DNA of 9,207 nucleotides from an uncultured Collinsella sp. (GCA_958346165.1 CATVQO010000051.1:1-9207); one strand, 5' to 3'. Positions 1 through 6,776 are shown, numbered from the stretch's first letter. A program made the numbers and translations. Notes: generated from the letters alone by a model not told the origin.

Positions 1-19
1 CGTCATCGAGATTGAAGAA

Positions 20-49
20 GGGGGAGGCCTCGCGGCCTCCCCCTTTTTT
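20..49 (+). terminator. Rho-independent terminator of a gene off the left edge
   Basis: A perfect 10-bp GC-rich stem (20-29 GGGGGAGGCC with 34-43 GGCCTCCCCC) with loop TCGC is followed by six T residues at 44-49. A TGA at 13-15 in frame 1 would put a stop codon just before the hairpin, but only four codons precede it, so the upstream gene cannot be identified. Read on the minus strand the same stem is followed by CTTCTTC instead of a T run, so it could also weakly end the minus-strand gene whose stop is at 117-119. Confidence 0.85.
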
Positions 50-116
50 GCGTTAAAACTTCACAATATAGTTGCATTTAAACTGTAACCCGGTTGGGCT
101 TATGGGTAATGAGCTT

Positions 117-584
117 TTATTTAAAGACAATAAATCGAATCACAAGGGCAATTGCTATGACCACAATGATCAAAAGCAGAATTGTCAGTCGATGTTGCTT
201 ACGTCGTTTACTTGACGAAACGAAGATCGTTTTCCCTTGTTTTGGCGTCTCGAGATAACGAGCCGAATGCGTTAAGGTTTGCTTAGGTCGAGGACCTCTT
301 TGCTGCCGAGTTACGGGCGTTTTCGTCGGGTCGTCATTGATCGCGCTGTTTTTTGATAACGGTGCATCTTTCAGATATACGGGATCGCTCGATGCGACGC
401 CCATGTGCTTACGTCCCGTTTGGGCATCCTCGAGCGTTTGATATCGATTTCTCGTCACATACTCGGGCTCTGAATCATTAATGGGCTCTTGTGAGATGTG
501 GGGGCGATGGAACCGTGGCGGCTGCGTGGAAGTATCTTCCCCCTGCGTCGGCATAAACATATTGTTCTGGTTTTGGTCGTCCAT
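117..584 (-). CDS. Hypothetical protein with disordered N-terminus and C-terminal membrane anchor
   Basis: I do not recognise this 155-residue protein. Residues 1 to about 120 are polar, rich in Q, N, P, T, S and D, and look unstructured. A basic patch SKRRKQHR (125-132) is followed by one very hydrophobic segment rich in L, I and V that runs to the C-terminus (about 133-155). That layout suggests a tail-anchored or single-pass protein with its bulk in the cytoplasm. There is no signal peptide and no cysteine. The frame is open back to a GTG at 608 (163 residues), but no purine-rich site precedes that codon at usable distance. The ATG at 584 has AAAGGG four bases upstream and begins eight bases after the stop of a leader ORF, so I prefer it. 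The gene is visibly more AT-rich than tilS or ftsH, which could mean relaxed selection or acquisition. It is transcribed away from hsp20. Confidence 0.7.
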   Translation of the reverse strand: MDDQNQNNMFMPTQGEDTSTQPPRFHRPHISQEPINDSEPEYVTRNRYQTLEDAQTGRKHMGVASSDPVYLKDAPLSKNSAINDDPTKTPVTRQQRGPRPKQTLTHSARYLETPKQGKTIFVSSSKRRKQHRLTILLLIIVVIAIALVIRFIVFK

Positions 585-592
585 GATGCCCT

Positions 593-625
593 TTAGCTCG
601 TTGCCCACAACGTGTACGCGCTCAT
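593..625 (-). CDS. Possible 10-codon leader ORF upstream of the membrane-anchor gene
   Basis: Reading leftward from an ATG at 625, the codons give MSAYTLWATS and then TAA at 593-595. AAGGGG (632-637) sits six bases before this ATG, the best ribosome binding site in the region. The same site is 23 bases from the GTG at 608, too far to serve it. The leader stop overlaps the AAAGGG that precedes the ATG at 584, an arrangement typical of coupling or reinitiation. The peptide has one Trp and no run of a single amino acid, so it does not look like a classical amino-acid attenuator. An alternative is a frameshift error that separated a longer N-terminus from the downstream frame. Confidence 0.4.
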   Translation of the reverse strand: MSAYTLWATS

Positions 626-672
626 TGTAAGCCCCTTGTTATTTGTAGCTGTGGACATACTCGTTTTTTAAG

Positions 673-747
673 CTCAGGTTCAAAGAACCTTAACCTTCCT
701 AAAACCTGAGTCATATGCACTTAGATATGCTTATAGTACTGGACTCA
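673..747. promoter_or_regulatory. Nested inverted repeats between the membrane-anchor gene and hsp20
   Basis: Three overlapping symmetric elements are visible. CTCAGGTT (673-680) pairs with AACCTGAG (703-710). Inside it lies the tight palindrome AGGTTC-AAA-GAACCT (676-690). TGAGTC (707-712) pairs with GACTCA (742-747). A tandem AACCTT AACCTT occupies 686-697. Such symmetry in a divergent intergenic region suggests binding by a dimeric regulator that could control either gene. On the minus strand TTGAAC (complement of 678-683) could be a -35 box for the leftward gene, but no good -10 follows. The protein that would bind is not known; it is an inferred operator region. Confidence 0.4.
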
Positions 748-766
748 AAAAACTTTATAGTCGATG

Positions 767-795
767 TATATATGAGCACCGGGTGGGCATATATA
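767..795. promoter_or_regulatory. 29-bp palindrome overlapping the probable hsp20 promoter
   Basis: TATATATG (767-774) and CATATATA (788-795) are perfect inverted copies. Between them CACC (777-780) pairs with GGTG (782-785) around a central G at 781, leaving only two unpaired positions on each side. The right arm contains -10-like TATATA/TATAAG (790-797), which would start transcription about 60 bases before the hsp20 ATG. No good -35 hexamer is seen. The layout suggests a repressor operator over the promoter. It does not match CIRCE (HrcA) or HAIR (HspR). Further -10-like TATAGT boxes lie at 732-737 and 756-761. Confidence 0.45.
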
Positions 796-861
796 AGAGC
801 GTCAAAAGAAGTCCCAGTCACCTAGAAGATGACTCGGCAGTCCTATAAAGGAGTGGTAAAC

Positions 862-1293
862 ATGGCAAGCATGGTTCCTTATCGTTCGGTTTTTGGCGTT
901 CGTCCCTCTGCAAGCTCGCTGTTCGATCTGTTTGATGATATGAGCGACCTAGCGAACAACTCGATTGCCTCTAAGGCGTTCCCCGTTGACGTTGAGGATA
1001 AGGGCGATGGCTATGAGGTCAAGGCTTATCTGACCGGCGTCGCCAAGGACGATATTGATGTCGAGCTTAACGAGGGCCGTCTGTCCATCAGCGTGAATGT
1101 CGAGGAAGACGAGGAGAACGAGGGCAAGAACTTCCTGCAGAAGGAGTTTAGCTCGTACAGCGCGACGCGTGGCGTGTATCTCAAGGACGCTTCGAGCGAG
1201 GGCCTCTCGGCTAAGTACGCTGACGGCATCCTGACCGTTACGGTTCCCAAGATCGTCGAAAAGAAGAACGTTACGAAGATCTCCATCGACTAA
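862..1293 (+). CDS. hsp20: Small heat-shock protein, Hsp20/alpha-crystallin family
   Basis: This 143-residue protein is an ATP-independent holdase chaperone of the cytosol that binds unfolding clients and forms large oligomers. The N-terminal arm (about 1-38, with FDLFDDMSDL) is followed by the alpha-crystallin domain starting near PVDVEDKGDGYEVKAYLTGV (41-60). It carries the hallmark AKYADGILTVTVPK (117-130) of the A-x(3)-G-x-L-x(3)-P type. A C-terminal I-S-I (140-142) is the conserved I-x-I motif that docks neighbouring subunits. The length is normal for bacterial members. The frame extends back to an ATG at 829, but the ATG at 862 is preferred because AAAGGAG (847-853) lies eight bases before it and the domain layout then matches the family. 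Heat or stress induction is expected from the family; the palindromes upstream are candidate control sites. It ends at the shared terminator at 1320-1367. Confidence 0.93.
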   Translation: MASMVPYRSVFGVRPSASSLFDLFDDMSDLANNSIASKAFPVDVEDKGDGYEVKAYLTGVAKDDIDVELNEGRLSISVNVEEDEENEGKNFLQKEFSSYSATRGVYLKDASSEGLSAKYADGILTVTVPKIVEKKNVTKISID

Positions 1294-1319
1294 CTTCGTT
1301 GGTGCTCTGCGCTATTAAA

Positions 1320-1367
1320 AGACAACAAAAGGGGCTGGGAAGCGATTCCTGGCCCCTTTTGTTGTCT
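1320..1367. terminator. Bidirectional terminator between hsp20 and the convergent WalJ-type gene
   Basis: A perfect 16-bp stem (1320-1335 with 1352-1367) continues into six more pairs, two of them G-U (1336-1341 with 1346-1351), and is closed by the tetraloop GCGA, a GNRA loop. The AAAA/TTTT stretches lie inside the stem near its base, so both strands carry a U-rich tail TTTTGTTGTCT. It begins 27 bases after the hsp20 stop, and the minus-strand stop at 1376-1378 lies eight bases beyond it. It therefore serves both convergent genes. Confidence 0.92.
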
Positions 1368-1375
1368 AGGACAGA

Positions 1376-2185
1376 CTATTGTGTGGTTGCTGGGCGATGC
1401 TGGCTTGCGGGGCGTATCGAGAGTTTTCGCGATCCTTGGAGAAGGGTGGCGGAACTGCCGACCTCGTCATCCAGGGCTGCAGCTAGAGCTTTGGCATAGC
1501 TTTTGACGGTAAGGCTCGGACGATTGTTGTCTTGGCTGATATGCATGGCAATGAGCTGTTCGGTGCGATCGGTAACAAGTTCGCGCGCGGCTTCGGCGGC
1601 TTGGTCGTTTGAGAGGTGTCCCCTTGCAGACAGGATGCGCTCCTGAAGAAAGCGGGGATACTCTCCCTCGCGCAGCATGGTCACATCGTGGTTGCTTTCG
1701 AGCGCGAGGACTCGACAATCTTTGAGGGTGTTCATGGCTTGGCTCGATAGCTCTCCGGTGTCGGTGGCAAAGCCAATGGAATCATCGGGGGTGTCGAATC
1801 GATAGCCGACTGGATTGATGACATCGTGTGATGTTGAGTAGGTTTGCACGTGGATGCCGGCAATGGATAGGGTGTCACCGGGATCGAATTCCTCGACAGG
1901 CAGATGCGAAAGATTTTCTTTGCTCGAAAGTGTGCCCCTGCTGGCAAAGAGGGGGCCGTGCCAGTGCTTGCACCAGACATCGAGACCCTTGATGTGGTCG
2001 CTATGCTCATGAGTAATGAGAAGAGCCGAGACGTTGTCTGCCGAGAGCCCCAGCTCTGCCATGCGCTTTAATGTCTCGCGGCGAGAAAGACCGTTGTCAA
2101 TCATGATGAGCCCTCGGGGGCCTTCGATGAGTGCGCAGTTGCCTTTTGAGCCGCTGCCAAGGATATGAAGGTGCAGACGAGACAT
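1376..2185 (-). CDS. walJ: Metallo-beta-lactamase-fold hydrolase, WalJ/YycJ type
   Basis: The 269-residue protein has the signature of the YycJ/WalJ branch of the metallo-beta-lactamase fold. It shows GSGSKGNCALI (10-20), the metal motif ITHEHSDHIKG (57-67, an HxHxDH), TSHD (118-121), FATDTGE with Asp142, LESNHDVTML (162-171), YPRFLQERI (176-184), GHLSN (189-193) and AMHISQDNN (213-221). In Firmicutes walJ often follows the walRK two-component genes, and the family has been linked to nuclease activity and DNA repair; here it is not beside a two-component system. The open frame continues 27 codons upstream, but the ATG at 2185 starts the conserved N-terminus directly. Its ribosome site is poor, only TTTGGAA at weak spacing. 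The gene diverges from tilS with 48 bases between the two starts. The last 15 or so residues are not conserved-looking. Exact substrate is uncertain. Confidence 0.88.
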   Translation of the reverse strand: MSRLHLHILGSGSKGNCALIEGPRGLIMIDNGLSRRETLKRMAELGLSADNVSALLITHEHSDHIKGLDVWCKHWHGPLFASRGTLSSKENLSHLPVEEFDPGDTLSIAGIHVQTYSTSHDVINPVGYRFDTPDDSIGFATDTGELSSQAMNTLKDCRVLALESNHDVTMLREGEYPRFLQERILSARGHLSNDQAAEAARELVTDRTEQLIAMHISQDNNRPSLTVKSYAKALAAALDDEVGSSATLLQGSRKLSIRPASQHRPATTQ

Positions 2186-2199
2186 AAGATTCCAAAGGA

Positions 2200-2205
2200 T
2201 ACAAT
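2200..2205 (+). promoter_or_regulatory. Possible -10 box for tilS
   Basis: TACAAT lies 28 bases before the tilS ATG in the 48-base divergent gap. No convincing -35 hexamer is found at 16-18 bases upstream, which would fall inside the start of the minus-strand walJ-type gene. The same TACAAT hexamer precedes two other genes in this window. Confidence 0.35.
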
Positions 2206-2233
2206 GGGTGCGAACGAATAGAGGAGGAAGCAA

Positions 2234-3775
2234 ATGCCAACGGTATCTCAGCATTATGGACACCATGCTGCGTCGTGGGCCGATGATAAAGCCCTGGCAA
2301 CGCGGCAGACGGCTGCCCCCGTGGTGCTCATGGTATCAGGTGGTGCGGACTCGACGGCTTTGCTCCTTATGGCGTGCACATCAAAGTTGGATATTCTGGA
2401 TGGGCGTGGTGTAGCCCCCATCGCGCGTGAGCGACTGCACGTGCTGCACGTGAACCATCATCTGCGCGGCGAGGCATCCGATGGCGACGAGGCCTTCGTG
2501 CGTGAGCTCTGCGCGCAATATGGTCTACCGCTGTGTGTTGAGCATGCCTATTTTGATGATGAATCGGGCAATATCGAGGCGGCTGCCCGCGAAGTGCGCT
2601 ATGCCGCGGCGCGGAGGTATGTTCGTGAGCTCTGCGCCCAGACGGGGGCACCGCGAACGGCGGCTCGTATCTGCACTGCGCACACGTCTTCTGATCGGGC
2701 GGAAACGTTTTTGATGAACGCGATTAAGGGTTCGGGCCCCGCTGGCCTATCGAGCATTCCTCGCCGGAGGAACATCGTGGTGCGTCCCTTGCTCGACCTG
2801 ACTCATGATGAGCTCGTTGGCTATCTGCAGGTGCATGGTCAGCCGTGGCGAGAGGACGAGAGCAACGAGGACGTGTCGTACTTGCGTAACTACGTGCGCC
2901 ATCGAGTGATGCCGGTGGTGGCGCAGCGCAACGCGAGCGTCTGTAAGACGATTGGCGCCGCCTGCGAGATCTTAGGCGATGAGGACGCGTTTTTGTCTCA
3001 GCTTTCCGCACAGGCGTTTCGAAGCTGCCTGCGTAAGGAGGCGGCGGGCGCGCTGGTGCTCGATGCCAGGCGCCTTGCTGCGGCCGAGGTGGTAATCGCG
3101 CGGCGCATCGTGCGACTGGCGATTAAGCGCATCGATCCGGACGCTCGTCCAGAGATGCGACATGTGGAGCGAGTCCTTTCCTGCGTTGCCGAGGGCGCAG
3201 GCTCGGTCACGCTTCCGGCGGGGATTGACGCACGCGTCGAATTTGGCATGCTGGCGTTTAAGGCTCCGGTGGCTCGCGAGGGCCTGGTCGCGGACTGGGT
3301 TACCGTACCCGGTCGTTTGCCGTTGGGCGGGGGACGTATGCTGGTCGCAGAGCCGATGGCCGTTGAACCGGGATGCGATATCGTGCGCCGCGCCCGTGAG
3401 CTTGCGGCTGCCGGGGAAGTGGCAGCTTTGGTAGACGCGGCTGCCCTGGGTTTTGCCGACAGCGATAGTGAGCGGATCCTGGCGGGCTCGCGTGGTGAGA
3501 TCCCTGCCGAGGCGCGATTGGCGCGCCTGTGGGTGGACGGTCCCGCACCGGGAGACGTGATGTGCCCGTTAGGAATGAGTGGTCGAAGCAAGAAGGTATC
3601 CGACTTGCTAGGAGAGGCTCGCATTCCCGTTTCCGAGCGCGCCGGCGTGCCCATGGTGAGGACGGCGCCGGGGGGTGCCGTGGTGTGGGTCGCCGGAGTT
3701 CGCGCGGACGAGCGTTTTAAGTGCACGGCGGCGACGCGCGTGGCCTATCTGCTTCGTGTGGTCGACGCGGGTTAG
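2234..3775 (+). CDS. tilS: tRNA(Ile)-lysidine synthetase
   Basis: TilS attaches lysine to C34 of the CAU-anticodon tRNA-Ile, with ATP, so that it reads AUA and is charged with Ile instead of Met. The 513-residue protein has the N-type PP-loop SGGADST (35-41) that binds ATP, then LHVNHHLRGEASDGDEAFV (71-89), GNIEAAAREVRY (112-123), and RPLLDLTHDEL through WREDESNEDVSYLRNYVRHRVMP (184-227). The C-terminal tRNA-binding domain is recognisable from PGDVMCPLGMSGRSKKVSDLL to WVAGVR near the end. The start is supported by AGAGGAGG six bases before the ATG. One oddity: the usual A-H-x-x-DDQ-x-ET motif reads AHTSSDRAET (149-158), so the first Asp is Ser and Gln is Arg. The gene is followed, without a clear terminator, by a 147-base gap and hpt. 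Identification is secure from motifs and neighbourhood. Confidence 0.96.
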   Translation: MPTVSQHYGHHAASWADDKALATRQTAAPVVLMVSGGADSTALLLMACTSKLDILDGRGVAPIARERLHVLHVNHHLRGEASDGDEAFVRELCAQYGLPLCVEHAYFDDESGNIEAAAREVRYAAARRYVRELCAQTGAPRTAARICTAHTSSDRAETFLMNAIKGSGPAGLSSIPRRRNIVVRPLLDLTHDELVGYLQVHGQPWREDESNEDVSYLRNYVRHRVMPVVAQRNASVCKTIGAACEILGDEDAFLSQLSAQAFRSCLRKEAAGALVLDARRLAAAEVVIARRIVRLAIKRIDPDARPEMRHVERVLSCVAEGAGSVTLPAGIDARVEFGMLAFKAPVAREGLVADWVTVPGRLPLGGGRMLVAEPMAVEPGCDIVRRARELAAAGEVAALVDAAALGFADSDSERILAGSRGEIPAEARLARLWVDGPAPGDVMCPLGMSGRSKKVSDLLGEARIPVSERAGVPMVRTAPGGAVVWVAGVRADERFKCTAATRVAYLLRVVDAG

Positions 3776-3814
3776 CCCCTCGCACCAGCTTTTCTGTGCG
3801 GCGTTGACGGTATT

Positions 3815-3835
3815 CCCGCGCTGATGGTGCGCGGG
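3815..3835. other. GC-rich hairpin in the tilS-hpt gap
   Basis: CCCGCGC (3815-3821) pairs perfectly with GCGCGGG (3829-3835) around a 7-base loop. No T run follows, so it is not a standard terminator; it could be a weak or factor-assisted stop for tilS, or part of the hpt control region. The rest of the 147-base gap (3776-3922) holds only the possible promoter and the hpt ribosome site. Confidence 0.3.
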
Positions 3836-3836
3836 C

Positions 3837-3866
3837 TGGAAAATATACCCCGTGCGCTGCTAGAAT
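3837..3866 (+). promoter_or_regulatory. Possible hpt-ftsH promoter
   Basis: TAGAAT (3861-3866) is a good -10 hexamer, 56 bases before the hpt ATG. TGGAAA (3837-3842), 18 bases upstream of it, is a weak -35. A TTGACG at 3804-3809 is a better -35 by sequence but has no -10 at the right distance. hpt and ftsH would be co-transcribed from here. Confidence 0.4.
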
Positions 3867-3922
3867 GTGTAGTTCGCGTCCATACGGCGGTGTGTGGGCG
3901 ATAAGCACAAGAAAGGGTTGTC

Positions 3923-4471
3923 ATGGCTTCTCAACATCCGGATATCGAGAAGGTTCTGTTTACGCAGGAGGATATCGACGGTATCGTCTCTCGCCTAGGC
4001 GAGCAGATTACTCGCGACTACGCGGGTAAGGATCTGGTGCTGATTGCGGTCCTGCGCGGCGCCGTGGTCTTTATGGGCGACCTGATGCGCAAGATCGAGC
4101 TGCCGACCAACATCGATTTCATGGCTGTTTCGAGCTATGGCGACGGTGTGAAGTCCTCGGGTATCGTGCGTATCATTAAGGACCTGGATATCGACATCCG
4201 CGGTCGCGACGTGCTGATCGTCGAGGACATTCTGGACTCGGGCCTGACGCTCAAGTATCTGATGAAGAACCTCGAGAGCCGCAAGCCCGCTTCTCTGGAG
4301 GTCGCCGCCTTCCTGTGGAAGGACGTTGAGGACCGTACCTCGGCCATCACGCCCAAGTATGTTGGAACCCATTGCCCCGATGCCTTTGTGGTGGGCTACG
4401 GCCTCGACTATGCCGAGCGCTATCGTAACCTTCCGTATCTGGGCATTTTGAAACCGGAGGTTTATTCGTAA
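3923..4471 (+). CDS. hpt: Hypoxanthine(-guanine) phosphoribosyltransferase
   Basis: This 182-residue cytosolic enzyme of purine salvage transfers phosphoribose from PRPP to hypoxanthine, and usually guanine, giving IMP or GMP. The PRPP-binding signature VLIVEDILDSGLTLKYL (97-113) carries the paired acidic residues E101 and D102 and the loop that holds the ribose-phosphate. Earlier motifs are the VLRGAVVF loop (43-50) and the flexible catalytic loop SSYGDGVKSSG (70-80). The purine-recognition region near the C-terminus has KYVG, DAFVVGYGLDYAERYRNLPYLG (153-174). The length is normal for bacterial Hpt. AGAAAGGG sits five bases before the ATG. The gene ends one base before the ftsH start and its last codons contain the GGAGG site for ftsH, so the two are likely translated together. 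Confidence 0.96.
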   Translation: MASQHPDIEKVLFTQEDIDGIVSRLGEQITRDYAGKDLVLIAVLRGAVVFMGDLMRKIELPTNIDFMAVSSYGDGVKSSGIVRIIKDLDIDIRGRDVLIVEDILDSGLTLKYLMKNLESRKPASLEVAAFLWKDVEDRTSAITPKYVGTHCPDAFVVGYGLDYAERYRNLPYLGILKPEVYS

Positions 4472-4472
4472 G

Positions 4473-6611
4473 ATGCCCGACGACCGTAACGATAACAATT
4501 CCCAGACTCCCCGGGAGCCTAAGATCCCGGGGATGCCCGGAGGCAAGAAGCCCACGCGTACGGGCTGGCTGTATTTTATTTTGGCTTGCGCGCTTCTGGG
4601 CTACGCCTTCTTTAACATGGGCTCCGGCTTTGCCAATTCCAGCAATACCGTTAAGCTCGCGACGAGCGAGATGGTGAGCGCCATCAAGCAGGATCGCGTC
4701 GAAGATCTGACCTATACGGTTCAAGACGGAAGCGTGACGGGTCATTACTGGAAGACGAAGAAGGACAAGGGCGATACGAGCGAGCTCAAGAGCTTCTCCT
4801 CGACCTATGTCGGCTCCGATTCGCTTGCCGAGCTTATGGCGGAGCACCCCGATACCAAGTACATCGTCAACACCAATGATCCCGATTTTTGGGGCGACCT
4901 GGCGATGAGCGTGCTTCCAACGATCGCCCTGATTGCCATCATGTTCTACTTTATGCGCCAGATGATGGGCGCCAACAACAGGAACATGCAGTTTGGCAAG
5001 ACCAACGCCAAGACCAACGAGGCCACGCGCCCCAAGGTCAAGTTTGAAGACGTTGCCGGCGTGGACGAGGCCGTCGAGGAGCTCGAGGAGATCCGCGACT
5101 TCCTGAGCGATCCGGACCGCTATCGCAAACTGGGTGCCAAGATTCCGCGCGGCGTTTTGCTGGTTGGTCCTCCGGGTACCGGTAAGACGCTGCTGGCTAA
5201 GGCCGTTGCCGGCGAGGCGGGCGTGCCGTTCTTTAGCATCTCGGGTTCTGACTTTGTCGAGATGTTCGTGGGCGTCGGCGCCAGCCGCGTGCGCGACCTC
5301 TTTAAGGAGGCCAAGTCTCAGGCTCCGTCGATTATCTTTATTGACGAGATTGATGCCGTGGGACGTCAGCGCGGAGCCGGTCTGGGTGGCGGTCACGACG
5401 AGCGCGAGCAGACGCTCAACCAGCTGCTGGTCGAGATGGACGGTTTTGAGGAAAGCGAGTCGGTCATCCTGATCGCTGCGACCAACCGTCCTGACATCCT
5501 GGATCCGGCATTGCTGCGTCCCGGTCGTTTTGACCGTCAGGTTACGGTCGACCGTCCGGATGTGAAGGGCCGCGAGCAGATCTTGCGCGTGCATGCCGAG
5601 AACAAGCCGATGGACGAGGACGTGAAGTTTGAGAAACTCGCCCAGATGACCGTTGGCTTTACCGGTGCCGATCTGGCAAATCTGCTCAACGAGTCTGCGC
5701 TGTTGGCTGCCCGCCGCCATCGTTCCGTGATCTCGATGGACGAGGTCGAGGAATCGATGGAGCGCGTGATTGCTGGTCCGCAGCGCAAGGGTCGCGTGAT
5801 GACCGAGGCCGAGCGCACCACGATTGCCTACCACGAGAGCGGTCACGCCCTGGTGGGTCACATCCTGGAGCACTCCGATCCGGTTCACAAGATTTCGATC
5901 GTCAGCCGCGGCCAGGCGCTGGGCTACACGCTGCAGCTCCCGCAGGAGGACCACTTCCTCAAGACCAAGAACGAGATGCTCGACGAGCTTGCCGTGTTCT
6001 TGGGCGGTCGCGTTGCCGAGGAGCTCATGTGCGACGACATCACGTCGGGCGCGAGCAACGACCTGGAGCGCGCGACCAAGATGGCACGCGAGATGGTTAC
6101 GCGTCTGGGCATGAGCGAAGAGCTGGGCACGCAAGTGTTTGGCGAGGCGCAGCATCAGGTGTTCCTCGGTCGCGATTACGCCGATCACCAGGATTACTCC
6201 GAGGAGACGGCGCGCCGCATCGATATCGAGGTTCAGCGCATCATGCGTGAGGCCCATCGCCGCGCGGTCGAGATTCTGGATGCCCGTCGCGATCAGCTCG
6301 ATCTGATGGCGAAGGTGCTGCTTGAGCGCGAGACCGTCGAGGGCGACGCCGTGAACGCCCTGCTCGATAACGAGTGGGATGCCTACCTTGAGCGCGAGGG
6401 CGATATCCTGGCGGCCAAGGAGGAGCGCAATGCCAAGGCGGCCGGCATGCCGACCAAGAAGCGCGCGCCTCGCATGAGCGAGGAGGAGCTGGCGGCTGAT
6501 GCCGCGGCCTTTGCGCAGGCGGCCATGCAGGAGGATGCCGAAGTGGCATCCGATGACGCTGGCGATGATCGCGCCGTCAACGCCGATGCCGACGTCGACA
6601 CCGACAAATAG
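4473..6611 (+). CDS. ftsH: ATP-dependent zinc metalloprotease FtsH
   Basis: FtsH is a membrane-anchored hexameric AAA+ protease that extracts and degrades damaged membrane proteins and short-lived regulators. In this 712-residue copy the first membrane segment is about 31-48 and the second about 143-162, with an extracytoplasmic part between them. The AAA+ module shows Walker A GPPGTGKT (232-239), pore loop FVEMFVGVG (261-269), Walker B IIFIDEID (287-294) and the arginine-finger region RPGRFDRQ (349-356). The protease domain has zinc motif HESGH (454-458) and a third ligand, probably Asp530 in [10 protein letters not shown]. It is longer than the E. coli enzyme because of a 30-residue Pro/Asn-rich N-terminus and an Ala- and Asp-rich tail of about 45 residues (from 668). 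It starts one base after the hpt stop; GGAGG (4456-4460) lies 12 bases upstream, a long spacing that fits translational coupling. A terminator follows. Confidence 0.98.
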   Translation: MPDDRNDNNSQTPREPKIPGMPGGKKPTRTGWLYFILACALLGYAFFNMGSGFANSSNTVKLATSEMVSAIKQDRVEDLTYTVQDGSVTGHYWKTKKDKGDTSELKSFSSTYVGSDSLAELMAEHPDTKYIVNTNDPDFWGDLAMSVLPTIALIAIMFYFMRQMMGANNRNMQFGKTNAKTNEATRPKVKFEDVAGVDEAVEELEEIRDFLSDPDRYRKLGAKIPRGVLLVGPPGTGKTLLAKAVAGEAGVPFFSISGSDFVEMFVGVGASRVRDLFKEAKSQAPSIIFIDEIDAVGRQRGAGLGGGHDEREQTLNQLLVEMDGFEESESVILIAATNRPDILDPALLRPGRFDRQVTVDRPDVKGREQILRVHAENKPMDEDVKFEKLAQMTVGFTGADLANLLNESALLAARRHRSVISMDEVEESMERVIAGPQRKGRVMTEAERTTIAYHESGHALVGHILEHSDPVHKISIVSRGQALGYTLQLPQEDHFLKTKNEMLDELAVFLGGRVAEELMCDDITSGASNDLERATKMAREMVTRLGMSEELGTQVFGEAQHQVFLGRDYADHQDYSEETARRIDIEVQRIMREAHRRAVEILDARRDQLDLMAKVLLERETVEGDAVNALLDNEWDAYLEREGDILAAKEERNAKAAGMPTKKRAPRMSEEELAADAAAFAQAAMQEDAEVASDDAGDDRAVNADADVDTDK

Positions 6612-6622
6612 TCTTTGTGGCG

Positions 6623-6659
6623 AAAGCCTCCGCGGGGAAACCTGCGGAGGCTTTTTCTT
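6623..6659 (+). terminator. Rho-independent terminator of ftsH
   Basis: AAAGCCTCCGC (6623-6633) pairs perfectly with GCGGAGGCTTT (6644-6654), extended by three inner pairs to a GAAA tetraloop (6637-6640). The T-rich tract TTTTTCTTT (6652-6660) follows. It starts 11 bases after the ftsH stop. Confidence 0.93.
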
Positions 6660-6680
6660 TTGAGCGATATGGGGCCGTCT

Positions 6681-6740
6681 GTTGATTGGGGACAGACTTA
6701 AATGAGCGTTTTCACGCATTTAAGTCTGTCCCCAATCAAC
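6681..6740. repeat. 60-bp palindromic element, REP/REPIN-like
   Basis: Two perfect inverted 24-bp arms (6681-6704 and 6717-6740) flank a 12-base centre. The centre adds three more pairs (GCG 6706-6708 with CGC 6715-6717 in an alternative register, one A bulged) around a short loop. The outer sequence is GTTGATTGGGGACAGACTT. It lies 21 bases after the ftsH terminator tract and is not itself followed by a T run, so it is an extra structure, not a second terminator. The GGGGACAGAC core resembles palindromes that, from memory, are associated with Y1/RAYT-type transposases in many bacteria; no such transposase is in the window. No target-site duplication is evident. A spurious in-frame extension of the next gene runs through its right half. 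Confidence 0.75.
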
Positions 6741-6770
6741 ATTGCTGCGGCACTTTGCTCGGCTAAAGCG

Positions 6771-6776
6771 TACAAT
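6771..6776 (+). promoter_or_regulatory. Possible -10 box for the aminotransferase gene
   Basis: TACAAT lies 24 bases before the ATG at 6801, within GCGTACAAT, the same nonamer found before the PHP gene at 8105-8113. The -35 region at 16-18 bases upstream (around 6747-6753, GCGGCAC) is weak. It lies 30 bases beyond the palindromic element, so that element sits at the upstream edge of this promoter. Confidence 0.4.

Noticed and set aside
706..748. CTGAGT and ACTCAA half-sites resembling the HAIR element of HspR
   Set aside because: HAIR half-sites are separated by about 7 bases; here the gap is 31 bases and the outer bases do not match.
1369..1377. GGACAGACT matching part of the 6681-6740 palindrome arm
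   Set aside because: Only nine bases match and there is no second arm nearby; most likely chance at the end of the walJ-type gene.
1299..1499. A plus-strand 66-codon frame after hsp20
   Set aside because: It crosses the bidirectional terminator and is antisense to the 3' end of the walJ-type gene; no ribosome site.
2998..3726. A 242-codon minus-strand frame inside tilS
   Set aside because: Low-complexity, S/A/R/T/P-rich translation antisense to the conserved tilS frame; a composition shadow.
4347..6719. A 790-codon open frame on the minus strand spanning all of ftsH
   Set aside because: It is the antisense of a strongly conserved gene, has no domain I can recognise, no ribosome site, and runs through the ftsH terminator. 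Long antisense frames are expected from GC-rich codon use that avoids the complements of stop codons.
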